Shown one piece after another: positions 6,674 to 14,853 of a stretch of DNA of 20,957 nucleotides. Source of the DNA: Draconibacterium orientale (lineage in GTDB: Bacteria > Bacteroidota > Bacteroidia > Bacteroidales > UBA12170); contig DYSK01000023.1 of the NCBI GenBank assembly GCA_020718315.1, positions 1-20,957 of the forward strand, in the 5' to 3' direction. Each line of letters opens with the position of its first letter. The stretch's first letter is position 1. The position numbers and the translations under genes were made by a program. The notes beneath the pieces are model-generated. The model made no database searches, was not told the DNA's origin, and saw nothing but the letters and a program-made list of their open reading frames with translations.

Positions 6674-8779
6674 ATGGAGCATTTTTTAGATACACCAATT
6701 AAATATATGAAAGGTGTAGGGCCAGCCAAAGAATCAATTCTTGTAAATGAACTTGGAATACGAACGCTCGAAGATTTGCTTTATTATTTTCCTTTTCGAT
6801 ATGTTGATCGAAGTAAAATCTATTCGATTGGTGAAGTAGCCGAAGAGATGCCTTTTGTTCAATTAAAAGGAAAACTGTCCAATTTGCAAACATTGGGTAC
6901 CGGTAGTTCCACTCGATTAAGTGTTCAATTGATCGACGATGCCGCTCAAATAGAATTGATTTGGTTTGCCGGAATTAAATGGGTTCGCGAAAAGCTTGTA
7001 TATGGAAAGGAATACATTGTCTTTGGCCGGCCAACGCTTTTCAATGGTCGATACAGTATTTCTCACCCTGAAATCGAAATGGTGGACCCAGACAAAGAGG
7101 TTCTGACAAACATTAAATTGCAGCCCTTTTACAATTCTTCGGAAAAACTCAAAAGAAAAGGGCTCGATTCTAAAGGAATTGCCAAAATTATTCATTCAGT
7201 CGTTTCGCGGATAAATGGTGATTTGATCGAAAACCTACCACCGATTTTAATTCATCAATATAATTTCCTTTCGCGCGAAGCGGCCATCAAAGCAATTCAT
7301 TTTCCCGAAGATTTGCTCGTATTGGAAAATGCACGGAAACGATTGAAATTTGAGGAATTATTTTTTATTCAGCTGCTTCTATTAAAACAAAAGCAATTGA
7401 GAATAGAAAAAGTGCAAGGATATGTTTTTTCGAAAGTTGGGCATTTGTTTAATGGCTTTTACGCCAATCAGCTTCCTTTTTTATTGACCGAAGCGCAAAA
7501 AAAAGTAGTCAGGGAAATTAGAGCCGATATGGCCACCGGAAAACAAATGAATCGGCTTCTTCAAGGCGATGTAGGAAGCGGCAAAACACTTGTTGCCCTT
7601 CTTGGAATGTTGTTGGCTTTAGACAATGGATTCCAGGCTTGCATTATGGCTCCGACAGAAATTCTTGCCCAACAGCATTTTGTCAGTATCAATTCGTTTT
7701 TGCATGGAATGGATATCAAAATAGATTTATTAACAGGATCTACTAAAACGAAAAAGCGGAGAGAAATTCATGCTGAGTTGATGAGTGGAGCATTGCAAAT
7801 CCTTGTTGGTACGCATGCATTAATCGAAGATTCTGTGCGTTTTAATAAGCTGGGACTTGCTGTAATTGATGAACAACATCGTTTTGGAGTGGCTCAACGT
7901 GCCAAGCTTTGGAAAAAAGAACTTCTTCTTCCACACGTTTTGGTGATGACCGCTACACCTATTCCTCGTACGCTTGCCATGACGCTTTATGGCGATTTGG
8001 ATTATTCGGTCATTGACGAACTTCCTCCCGGAAGAAAATCCATCAAAACAAGTCATTTTTACGACAAAGATCGATTGAAAGTATTTGGTTTTATGCGTAG
8101 GCAAATTGCCGAAGGTCGTCAGGTTTATGTGGTGTATCCTTTGATTAAAGAATCTGAATCGTTGGATCTAAAGGATTTGGAAGATGGATACGAAAGCATT
8201 GTTCGCGATTTTCCACGTCCAAAGTATCAGGTGAGCATCTTACATGGAAAGATGAAAGCCGCCGACAAAGAATTTGAAATGAAACGCTTTGTAAAGGGAG
8301 AAACTCAAATAATGGTATCAACCACTGTCATCGAAGTTGGCGTGAATGTGGCCAATGCATCGGTAATGGTAATCGAAAATGCCGAACGTTTTGGCTTGTC
8401 TCAACTTCATCAGTTGCGCGGCAGAGTCGGGCGTGGTGCAGATCAATCTTTTTGTTTGCTTATGTCGAGTTATAAATTAACTTCCGACGGAAAAAAACGC
8501 CTGCAAACTATGGTACAAACCACCGACGGTTTCGAAATTGCAGAAGTAGATTTAAAACTTCGCGGCCCTGGCGATATGTACGGAACGCAGCAAAGCGGAA
8601 TTCTGGATCTCAAAATTGCCGATATTTCGAAAGACGAAAAAATTCTAAAATTCGCTCGCGAAAAAGCCATCCAATTGCTTGAAATTGACCCAAATCTTTC
8701 ATTAGCCGAAAATAGACAAACTTCCATAGCCATTCAGAAATTGCAAAATTCGAAACAAAACTGGATAGAAATCAGTTAG
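6674..8779 (+). CDS. recG: ATP-dependent DNA helicase RecG
   Basis: From the ATG at 6674 (MEHFLDTPIKYMKGVGPAKE) the protein is 701 residues, the usual RecG length. The same frame is open back to 6407, inside gldN, but that extension crosses the gldN terminator and is not RecG-like, so the later start is preferred. The N-terminal region has the wedge/OB domain (around residues 60-160). The helicase core shows Walker A GDVGSGKT (298-305), DEQH box (399-402), MTATPIPRTLAMTLYG, and the motif VI region GLSQLHQLRGRVGRG, followed by the C-terminal GPGDMYGTQQSG typical of RecG. RecG remodels stalled replication forks and branch-migrates Holliday junctions in the cytoplasm. It appears to be a single-gene unit. 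Confidence 0.96.
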   Translation: MEHFLDTPIKYMKGVGPAKESILVNELGIRTLEDLLYYFPFRYVDRSKIYSIGEVAEEMPFVQLKGKLSNLQTLGTGSSTRLSVQLIDDAAQIELIWFAGIKWVREKLVYGKEYIVFGRPTLFNGRYSISHPEIEMVDPDKEVLTNIKLQPFYNSSEKLKRKGLDSKGIAKIIHSVVSRINGDLIENLPPILIHQYNFLSREAAIKAIHFPEDLLVLENARKRLKFEELFFIQLLLLKQKQLRIEKVQGYVFSKVGHLFNGFYANQLPFLLTEAQKKVVREIRADMATGKQMNRLLQGDVGSGKTLVALLGMLLALDNGFQACIMAPTEILAQQHFVSINSFLHGMDIKIDLLTGSTKTKKRREIHAELMSGALQILVGTHALIEDSVRFNKLGLAVIDEQHRFGVAQRAKLWKKELLLPHVLVMTATPIPRTLAMTLYGDLDYSVIDELPPGRKSIKTSHFYDKDRLKVFGFMRRQIAEGRQVYVVYPLIKESESLDLKDLEDGYESIVRDFPRPKYQVSILHGKMKAADKEFEMKRFVKGETQIMVSTTVIEVGVNVANASVMVIENAERFGLSQLHQLRGRVGRGADQSFCLLMSSYKLTSDGKKRLQTMVQTTDGFEIAEVDLKLRGPGDMYGTQQSGILDLKIADISKDEKILKFAREKAIQLLEIDPNLSLAENRQTSIAIQKLQNSKQNWIEIS

Positions 8780-8853
8780 ACCTTAATTCTTCCGGCACAT
8801 TAGTGGCGTTCGCCATTCCGCTTAAATTCAACGCTCTTTATCGAAAAAATTGC

Positions 8854-8861
8854 TAATTTTG
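8854..8861 (+). promoter_or_regulatory. Bacteroidota-type -7 box upstream of pheT
   Basis: TAATTTTG matches TAnnTTTG and lies 74 bases before the pheT ATG in the 156-base gap after recG. I found no TTG at the right distance upstream. The rest of the gap shows only a weak four- to five-base hairpin (TGGCG/CGCCA) with no T tract. Confidence 0.4.
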
Positions 8862-8935
8862 CAGTGCGAATTACATTCAGTATTGCGATAAATAGTACTC
8901 AATGTTAGATCAGAATTTAAAATAGAAAGAAGCGA

Positions 8936-11395
8936 ATGAATTTATCATACAATTGGTTAAAAAAATATATTTCGACAGACTTTACCCCTGAAATGGCCGA
9001 TAAGATGTTGACAGACTGCGGTTTAGAGGTCGAAAAAATGGAGCGTATTCAGTCAATAAAAGGAGGATTGGAAGGCGTTGTTATTGGAAAAGTACTCAGT
9101 TGCGAAAGACATCCCAATGCCGATACATTGAGTATTACAACTGTTGATATTGGAAATGGAACAATTTTGTCTATTGTTTGTGGAGCGCCCAATGTAGCGG
9201 CCGGACAAATTGTTCCTGTGGCCACTGTTGGCACCACTTTGTACGATGGCGACAATTCGTTTGTAATTAAAAAGTCAAAAATTAGAGGCGAAGTTTCTGA
9301 AGGAATGATATGTGCGGAAGATGAATTGGGATTGGGAAGCACACACGATGGAATTATGGTTTTAAATTCGGATGCGATTGTTGGTTCTCCGGCCAAAACC
9401 TATTTTAAGTTGGAAGATGATTATCGATTGGAAATTGGTCTCACTCCAAATCGCGCCGATGCAACTTCACATATAGGAACAGCTCGCGATTTGGTGGCAG
9501 TGATGAATCGGAACAACAACAATCGCGAAGCCAAACTGAAATTTCCGGATGTTTCGGCTTTTCAAGCGGATAATAACAATTTAGATATTGAAGTAATTGT
9601 CGAAGACACTGTTGCTTGCCCACGCTATTCAGGGCTCACTCTTTCCAACATAGAAGTAGCAGAATCGCCCGAATGGCTTCAAAACGCTTTGAAAGTCATT
9701 GGTATTCGAGCAGTCAACAATATAGTGGATATCACCAATTTTGTGATGTACGAAACCGGACAGCCATTGCATGCGTTTGATGCCGATGCTGTGAGCGGTA
9801 ATAAAGTGATAGTGAAAAAACTGGCTGCCGGAACAAAATTCACCACGCTCGATCAAGAAGAGCGCGAACTCTCCGGCGAAGACCTGATGATTTGTAATGA
9901 AAAAGAAGGGATGTGTATTGGAGGTGTTTTTGGGGGTTTAACTTCGGGTATCACCAAAAATACTAAGCGAATGTTTCTCGAAAGTGCCTATTTTGAACCA
10001 ACCGGAATTCGTAAAACATCTAAATATCATGGTTTGAAAACCGATGCTTCTTTCCGATATGAAAGAGGATCAGATCCAAATATCACCGTTTATGCTTTGA
10101 AAAGAGCAGCTCTTTTGATTAAGGAATTGGCTGGAGCAGATATTTCCAGCGAGATCAAAGATGTTTATCCAACAAAAATCAACTCCTGGAATGTAAAGAT
10201 TCGCTTTGCCAATGTAAATAGATTGATAGGAAAAGACATTGATTCATCAATAATAAAAACCATTTTAGAAGATTTACATATTCTTGTGAAAGAAGAATTG
10301 GAGGATGGTTATTTGGTGGAAATACCAACTTTTAAAGTGGACGTAACCCGTGAAGTGGATGTGATTGAGGAAATATTGCGTATTTATGGCTACAACAATA
10401 TCACTTTTTCGCAACGCGTTCATTCCGCCCTTTCCTATACAAAAAAGCCGGATGGGGAAAAACTGCAAAACCTGATTTCGAATTATTTGTCGAACAATGG
10501 TTTTGCCGAAACGATGAACAACTCATTGACCAAATCGGCCTATTATGAACAGAACGAAGATTTCGATTCGGCTCAAAGTGTAGTGATGCTCAATCCCTTG
10601 AGCAGCGATTTGAATGCACTTCGTCAGTCGTTGTTGTATTCCGGTTTAGAAACCATCGAATACAATATCAATCGCAAGAATCTGGATCTGAAAATTTATG
10701 AATTTGGAAAAACTTACCGATTTGTGGATGCAAATGCCAATAAAGTAGAGAAGAGATATACAGAAGAAAAGCATTTATCCATTTTATTAAGCGGCAACCA
10801 AGAGGACGAATCTTGGAACAATCGACCGAACGCAATCACTTTCTACGATTTAAAATTGCGGGTTCAACATATTCTTAAAAAGCTGCAATTCGACCCGTTT
10901 GCACTCAAAGCCGATACGGAGATAAAGCACTATTTTAAAGAAGGATCGCGCTATTCGCTCAACAATAAACCATTGGTGGAATTTGGCGAATTGAAGCCAA
11001 AACTATTGAAATCGATGGGGGTAAAACAAAGTGTTTTTTATGCCGATTTCAACTGGCAAACAATTCTAAAAACCGTCAAACAAAACGATATTCAATATAC
11101 TGAAGTGTCGAAATATCCTATTGTACGTAGAGATTTGGCTCTCTTGCTGGACGAAAGTGTGAAATTTGAAACCATTGAACAATTGGCTTTTAAAGAAGAG
11201 AAGAGAATACTAAAAACCGTAAATTTGTTTGATATTTACAGAGGAAAGGAAATAGGAGAAGGGAAAAAATCGTATTCGATTAGTTATTTTTTGCAAAGCG
11301 AGGATAAAACACTGAACGACAAACAAATAGACAAACTAATGACTCGGTTGATTCAGGTCTATGAAAGCGAATTGGCAGCCATTATCCGCAGATAA
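8936..11395 (+). CDS. pheT: Phenylalanyl-tRNA synthetase beta subunit
   Basis: The 819-residue protein starts MNLSYNWLKKYI, as PheT proteins do. In order: an N-terminal lobe; an EMAP-II-like tRNA-binding OB domain (about residues 40-150, with RHPNADTLSITTVDIGNG and CGAPNVAAGQIVPVA); the B1 motif region LEIGLTPNRADATSHIGTARD; the B3/B4 editing domain (about 225-400, with IRAVNNIVDITNFVMYETGQ); the B5 domain (about 405-480); the catalytic-like core without an active site (about 490-700); and the C-terminal ferredoxin-fold anticodon-binding domain (about 725-819, starting near SKYPIVRRDLALLLD). It pairs with PheS in an alpha2-beta2 enzyme that charges tRNA-Phe; the beta chain edits Tyr-tRNA-Phe. 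pheS is not adjacent here, which is common in this phylum. Confidence 0.97.
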   Translation: MNLSYNWLKKYISTDFTPEMADKMLTDCGLEVEKMERIQSIKGGLEGVVIGKVLSCERHPNADTLSITTVDIGNGTILSIVCGAPNVAAGQIVPVATVGTTLYDGDNSFVIKKSKIRGEVSEGMICAEDELGLGSTHDGIMVLNSDAIVGSPAKTYFKLEDDYRLEIGLTPNRADATSHIGTARDLVAVMNRNNNNREAKLKFPDVSAFQADNNNLDIEVIVEDTVACPRYSGLTLSNIEVAESPEWLQNALKVIGIRAVNNIVDITNFVMYETGQPLHAFDADAVSGNKVIVKKLAAGTKFTTLDQEERELSGEDLMICNEKEGMCIGGVFGGLTSGITKNTKRMFLESAYFEPTGIRKTSKYHGLKTDASFRYERGSDPNITVYALKRAALLIKELAGADISSEIKDVYPTKINSWNVKIRFANVNRLIGKDIDSSIIKTILEDLHILVKEELEDGYLVEIPTFKVDVTREVDVIEEILRIYGYNNITFSQRVHSALSYTKKPDGEKLQNLISNYLSNNGFAETMNNSLTKSAYYEQNEDFDSAQSVVMLNPLSSDLNALRQSLLYSGLETIEYNINRKNLDLKIYEFGKTYRFVDANANKVEKRYTEEKHLSILLSGNQEDESWNNRPNAITFYDLKLRVQHILKKLQFDPFALKADTEIKHYFKEGSRYSLNNKPLVEFGELKPKLLKSMGVKQSVFYADFNWQTILKTVKQNDIQYTEVSKYPIVRRDLALLLDESVKFETIEQLAFKEEKRILKTVNLFDIYRGKEIGEGKKSYSISYFLQSEDKTLNDKQIDKLMTRLIQVYESELAAIIRR

Positions 11396-11454
11396 AAAAA
11401 ACGTCGGGATTTTTGCAATTTTAAACATACTAAAATAGGGAAATAATAAATCAG

Positions 11455-12711
11455 ATGGACTTACAAGCAATAAAACAACGATTTGGTGTTATTGGAAATT
11501 CTTCCTTGCTTGAACGAGCTTTGGATATAGCTGTGCAAGTTGCCACCACAGATCTCACTGTTTTGATTACCGGTGAAAGCGGAGTAGGAAAAGAAGTCTT
11601 CCCGAAAATTATCCATAGTTTGAGTAGTCGGAAACATGGAAACTACATTGCTGTAAACTGCGGAGCCATTCCCGAAGGCACCATCGATTCGGAATTGTTT
11701 GGTCATGAAAAAGGATCGTTTACAGGCGCACATGAAGCCCGTAAAGGGTACTTTGAAGTGGCTGATGGAGGAACTATATTTTTGGACGAGGTGGCAGAAC
11801 TTCCGCTTGGAACGCAAGTACGCTTGTTGCGCGTATTAGAAAGCGGCGAGTTTTTTAAAGTCGGATCTTCCAAAGGTCAAAAAACAAATGTGCGGGTTAT
11901 TGCTGCTTCCAATGTGTTGATTCCAGATGCGATTTCGAAAGGAAAATTCCGTCAGGATTTGTATTATCGATTGAATACGGTTCCAATTCAAGTGCCTTCG
12001 CTTCGCGAACGAAAAGAAGATATTCACCTACTTTTCAGGAAATTTGCCAGCGATTTTGCCGAAAAATACAGGATGCCGGTTATCCGGCTCGACGATGAAG
12101 CACAAAAAATTCTATTACGCTATCGCTGGGATGGGAATATTCGCCAGCTAAAAAATATTAGCGAACAGATTTCAATCATCGAGCAAGATAAGGCCATCGA
12201 TGCCGCCACATTGGCAAAATATTTGCCCGATACCTACCACAGAGATTTGCCAATTCTTTATTCAAAAGAAGGACAAGAAAATATTTCAGAACGCGATTTA
12301 TTATACAAGGTGTTTTTTGATATGAAACGCGATTTGTCCGAATTAAAAAAAATAGTGCTCGAAATGCTACAACACGAAAGCAGCCCTACTAAATCAAAAG
12401 ACCGTGAAGCCGAATTGATTCGGAAACTGGATTCCGGCTATGAAATTATCCGAAACAGCGATGAACATAGGACTTCTCGAACAGAAGCCGACGAAATTGA
12501 AGAGGAGAATTTTAACGACCAAGTATTCGACACGCTCAACTCGCCCGCCGAAGTAATTGAAGAAGAAACACTTTCTATTCAAAAAAAGGAAGAAGATTTG
12601 ATTCGTAGAGCACTCGAAAAACACAAAGGAAAACGCAAAGATGCCGCAACGGCTCTTGGGATATCGGAACGAACTTTATATCGAAAAATTAAAGAATACA
12701 ATATCATCTAA
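11455..12711 (+). CDS. Sigma-54-dependent transcriptional activator without receiver domain
   Basis: The 418-residue protein begins almost directly with the AAA+ sigma-54 interaction domain (about residues 8-240). It shows Walker A GESGVGKE (40-47), a GSFTGA loop (87-92, consensus GAFTGA), Walker B GGTIFLDE (105-112), FRQDLYYRLNTVPIQVPSLRER (arginine region, about 165-186, with one extra stretch) and the sensor II segment RWDGNIRQLKN (224-234, where most relatives have WPGNVREL). A long, charged, partly helical linker (about 260-375) leads to a Fis-type helix-turn-helix (about 384-415: KGKRKDAATALGISERTLYR). It should use ATP to remodel sigma-54 RNA polymerase at target promoters. With no receiver or sensor domain, its control must come from a partner, its level, or the linker. 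Its TAA shares one base with the next gene's ATG, so the two are co-translated. Targets are unknown. Confidence 0.92.
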   Translation: MDLQAIKQRFGVIGNSSLLERALDIAVQVATTDLTVLITGESGVGKEVFPKIIHSLSSRKHGNYIAVNCGAIPEGTIDSELFGHEKGSFTGAHEARKGYFEVADGGTIFLDEVAELPLGTQVRLLRVLESGEFFKVGSSKGQKTNVRVIAASNVLIPDAISKGKFRQDLYYRLNTVPIQVPSLRERKEDIHLLFRKFASDFAEKYRMPVIRLDDEAQKILLRYRWDGNIRQLKNISEQISIIEQDKAIDAATLAKYLPDTYHRDLPILYSKEGQENISERDLLYKVFFDMKRDLSELKKIVLEMLQHESSPTKSKDREAELIRKLDSGYEIIRNSDEHRTSRTEADEIEEENFNDQVFDTLNSPAEVIEEETLSIQKKEEDLIRRALEKHKGKRKDAATALGISERTLYRKIKEYNII

Positions 12712-13220
12712 TGAAGCGAAAACTTTTACATTCGTTGCTGCTATTATGGAGCGTGTTTTTATTCAATTCATGTATAAGTATTTCTTTTACAGGAGCTTCA
12801 ATTCCTGCTGCGGCCAAAACACTCAGCATAGCTTACATCGAAAACAATGCAGATTTTGTAAATCCAACCCTCAGTGAAGTTTTAACTTCTGCCTTGCGCG
12901 ATCGGTTTTCTGCTCAAACATCACTCGACATCATTCCTGCCGGTGGCGATCTGCAGTTTGAAGGTGCTATCACAAGCTATAAAACCAGCCCTCAGTCCAT
13001 CCAAAGTACCGATATTGCAGCCCAAACCCGACTCACGGTGAGTGTTCGTATAAAGTTTACAAACCTTATTGAGCCCCAAAATAATTTTGAAACGACCTTT
13101 ACCGCTTATTCCGACTACAATAGCGAGTTGGATTTGGCAACTGTTCAAGATGCATTAATTGCTCAAATTAAGGAAATGCTTATCGACGATATTTTTAATA
13201 AAGCGGTTGTAAATTGGTAA
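12711..13220 (+). CDS. LptE-like LPS assembly lipoprotein
   Basis: The 169-residue protein has a lipoprotein signal peptide (MKRKLLHSLLLLWSVFLFNSC, lipobox ending at Cys21). The rest is a small alpha/beta domain: KTLSIAYIENNADF, a helix LSEVLTSALRDRFSAQTSL, strands with LQFEGAITSYKTSP, then TRLTVSVRIKFTN and a C-terminal helix AQIKEMLIDDIFNKAVVNW. This matches the LptE-like proteins of Bacteroidota. LptE plugs the LptD barrel in the outer membrane and helps place lipopolysaccharide on the cell surface. Homology is weak at sequence level across phyla, so the functional call rests on fold pattern, signal and gene order. It overlaps the stop codon of the upstream activator by one base, and the next gene begins 4 bases after its stop. 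Confidence 0.82.
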   Translation: MKRKLLHSLLLLWSVFLFNSCISISFTGASIPAAAKTLSIAYIENNADFVNPTLSEVLTSALRDRFSAQTSLDIIPAGGDLQFEGAITSYKTSPQSIQSTDIAAQTRLTVSVRIKFTNLIEPQNNFETTFTAYSDYNSELDLATVQDALIAQIKEMLIDDIFNKAVVNW

Positions 13221-13224
13221 ACTT

Positions 13225-14076
13225 ATGAATGCGAAAGAGTTTTTGTCTCACATCAATCAACCTCAAATTTTAGATAAGACCACGCTTGAGGAAACCCAGA
13301 AATTGGTGAAGCTTTTTCCTTATTCGCAAAATATCCAACAACTTTATCTATTCAATTTATCCAAGATTAAGGATATCCGATTTGCCTATCAACTTCAAAA
13401 AACAGCGGCTTACGCTTCGGATCGTACATTGTTGAAACGGCAAATTGACGCGCTTCAAAACAAAGTAGAGGATAAAAAAGAGCTTGCCAACGAAGCTGAA
13501 ACAATTTTGGTGGTAGAGGAAAAAGTTCCACAGAAAGCTGTTTTGGAAGCAACACCAATGCTACCGGTAGCGATTCCTGAAACTGAAAATAGAGTAGCTG
13601 ATAATAGCTCCATCAATATTTCGAAAATAGAGTTTGCCCGAAACAAAGCGGCAGAATTTGATGATGACTTGATTGACGAACGGAACAAAGTAAAATCAAA
13701 AGCCGAATTGCTGCAACTGGTCAAAAAACGTTTGACCGAAATTGAAAATTCGAAGGAAGAACTTGCATCAAAACAAGTGTCGGCCAACGAAAGCGACAAA
13801 AAGCCAAGTCCGTCTAAATTGGATTTGATAGATAAATTTATTCGCGAAGAACCAAGTATTTCTCGTCCCGAAAAGGTAGCGTTTTTCGATCCGGATGTGG
13901 CTGCACTGGAAAGTTCATTCGAACCAGGTACTTTTGTAACCGAAACGCTGGCAAAAATTTACCGCGATCAAGGAAACATCCAAAAAGCCATCGAAATTTA
14001 TAAACTATTAAGTTTGAATATTCCAGAAAAAAGTACTTACTTTGCAGCCCTAATTAAAGAATTGGAAAAGAAATAA
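13225..14076 (+). CDS. Hypothetical protein with C-terminal TPR-like motif
   Basis: This 283-residue protein has no signal peptide or membrane helix, so it is probably cytoplasmic. The N-terminal third (about 1-80) is helical (KEFLSHINQPQILDKTTLEE, LVKLFPYSQNIQQLYLF). The middle (about 80-225) is charged and probably disordered, rich in K, E, S and A. The last 50 residues (ETLAKIYRDQGNIQKAIEIY followed by KLLSLNIPEKSTYF) form one clear tetratricopeptide-like helical hairpin. It sits between an LptE-like gene and secG with gaps of 4 and 21 bases, so it belongs to that operon. As I recall, proteins of this shape occupy the same place in many Bacteroidota genomes, which suggests a conserved role in envelope biogenesis or export, but no function is known to me. 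Confidence 0.8.
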   Translation: MNAKEFLSHINQPQILDKTTLEETQKLVKLFPYSQNIQQLYLFNLSKIKDIRFAYQLQKTAAYASDRTLLKRQIDALQNKVEDKKELANEAETILVVEEKVPQKAVLEATPMLPVAIPETENRVADNSSINISKIEFARNKAAEFDDDLIDERNKVKSKAELLQLVKKRLTEIENSKEELASKQVSANESDKKPSPSKLDLIDKFIREEPSISRPEKVAFFDPDVAALESSFEPGTFVTETLAKIYRDQGNIQKAIEIYKLLSLNIPEKSTYFAALIKELEKK

Positions 14077-14097
14077 ATAATTTAAAAGATAAAAAGC

Positions 14098-14427
14098 ATG
14101 GGTGCTTATATAATTGTATCGATTTTAATTTTAATCACAAGTGTTCTGTTGGTGTTGGTTGTTTTGGTTCAGAATTCCAAAGGGGGCGGTTTAGCTTCCA
14201 ATTTTGCCGGCAACAATCAATTTATGGGAGTTCGCAAAACAGCCGATTTTCTAGAAAAATCTACCTGGACATTGGCCATCGTTCTATTGGTTCTTAGTTT
14301 GTTTTCTATTTTCGTAATTCCTCGCAATTCAAAAGTAGAAGGTACTGTTGATACTGAATTGCGTAAACAAATCGAAAATACAAAACCCATCGATTTCCAA
14401 GCTCCTCCTGTTGAGGGTAAAAAGTAG
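14098..14427 (+). CDS. secG: SecG, preprotein translocase subunit
   Basis: The 109-residue protein has two membrane helices (about residues 3-25 and 57-78). Between them lies the SecG signature: VVLVQNSKGGGLASNFAGNN and FMGVRKTADFLEKSTW. A short polar C-terminal tail (RNSKVEGTVDTEL...) ends in PPVEGKK. SecG is the small non-essential partner of SecY and SecE in the inner-membrane Sec channel and eases protein export. It supplies the first step for substrates of both LptE-type lipoprotein export and T9SS. It is the last gene of its run and is followed by a strong terminator. Confidence 0.95.
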   Translation: MGAYIIVSILILITSVLLVLVVLVQNSKGGGLASNFAGNNQFMGVRKTADFLEKSTWTLAIVLLVLSLFSIFVIPRNSKVEGTVDTELRKQIENTKPIDFQAPPVEGKK

Positions 14428-14445
14428 GGAAGAAAAAGAAATTTT

Positions 14446-14483
14446 AAAATGTCAGATTGTCACGCAGTCTGACATTTTTTTTT
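14446..14483 (+). terminator. Intrinsic terminator after secG
   Basis: AAAATGTCAGA (14446-14456) pairs with TCTGACATTTT (14468-14478). The stem extends inward through TTG/CAG, with one wobble pair, to a five-base loop. A T run continues to 14483. It separates the secG operon from groES. Confidence 0.9.
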
Positions 14484-14546
14484 GCTTTCTCCTTTGGCAC
14501 AATATTCGATAAATAGTCCCTCAAAAACCAATAATAGATACTCATT

Positions 14547-14816
14547 ATGAAAATACAACCGCTTGGAGATCGTGTTTTAATTAAACCATTGGCCGCCGAA
14601 GAAAAAACGGCAGGTGGAATTATTATTCCGGATACCGCAAAACAAAAACCACTTAAAGGACAAGTAGTGGCCGTTGGAAATGGAATTGATGGTAAAGCAT
14701 TGACCGTTAAGGTAAACGATATTGTTCTGTATGGCAAATTCGTTGGTACCGAACTAAATCTGGAAGGAATGGATTACCTCATCATGCAGGAATCTGAAAT
14801 TTTAGCAATCATTTAA
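14547..14816 (+). CDS. groES: Co-chaperonin GroES
   Basis: The 89-residue protein starts MKIQPLGDRVLIKPL, as GroES does. It has the mobile loop (about residues 16-34, EEKTAGGIIIPDTAKQKPLK) with the GGIIIP motif that docks on GroEL, then KGQVVAVGNG, VKVNDIVLYGKFVGTEL and the C-terminal strand YLIMQESEILAII. As a heptamer it caps the GroEL chamber in the cytoplasm. It is a few residues shorter than E. coli GroES but complete. groEL starts 37 bases later, so the two form one operon. No CIRCE inverted repeat (HrcA operator) is seen in the 63 bases between the preceding terminator and the start codon. Confidence 0.98.
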   Translation: MKIQPLGDRVLIKPLAAEEKTAGGIIIPDTAKQKPLKGQVVAVGNGIDGKALTVKVNDIVLYGKFVGTELNLEGMDYLIMQESEILAII

Positions 14817-14853
14817 ATCATTTTAATACAAAATTTAGATAAAACTTAAGAAT

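Noticed and set aside
8804..8818. Hairpin TGGCG/CGCCA after recG as a terminator
   Set aside because: The stem is only four to five pairs with a very short loop and has no T tract.
12641..12877. Small + strand open frame across the activator/LptE-like junction
   Set aside because: It overlaps two well-supported genes in another frame and has no recognisable motif.
14484..14546. CIRCE operator before groES
   Set aside because: The 63 bases contain no TTAGCACTC/GAGTGCTAA inverted repeat, even allowing for mismatches.
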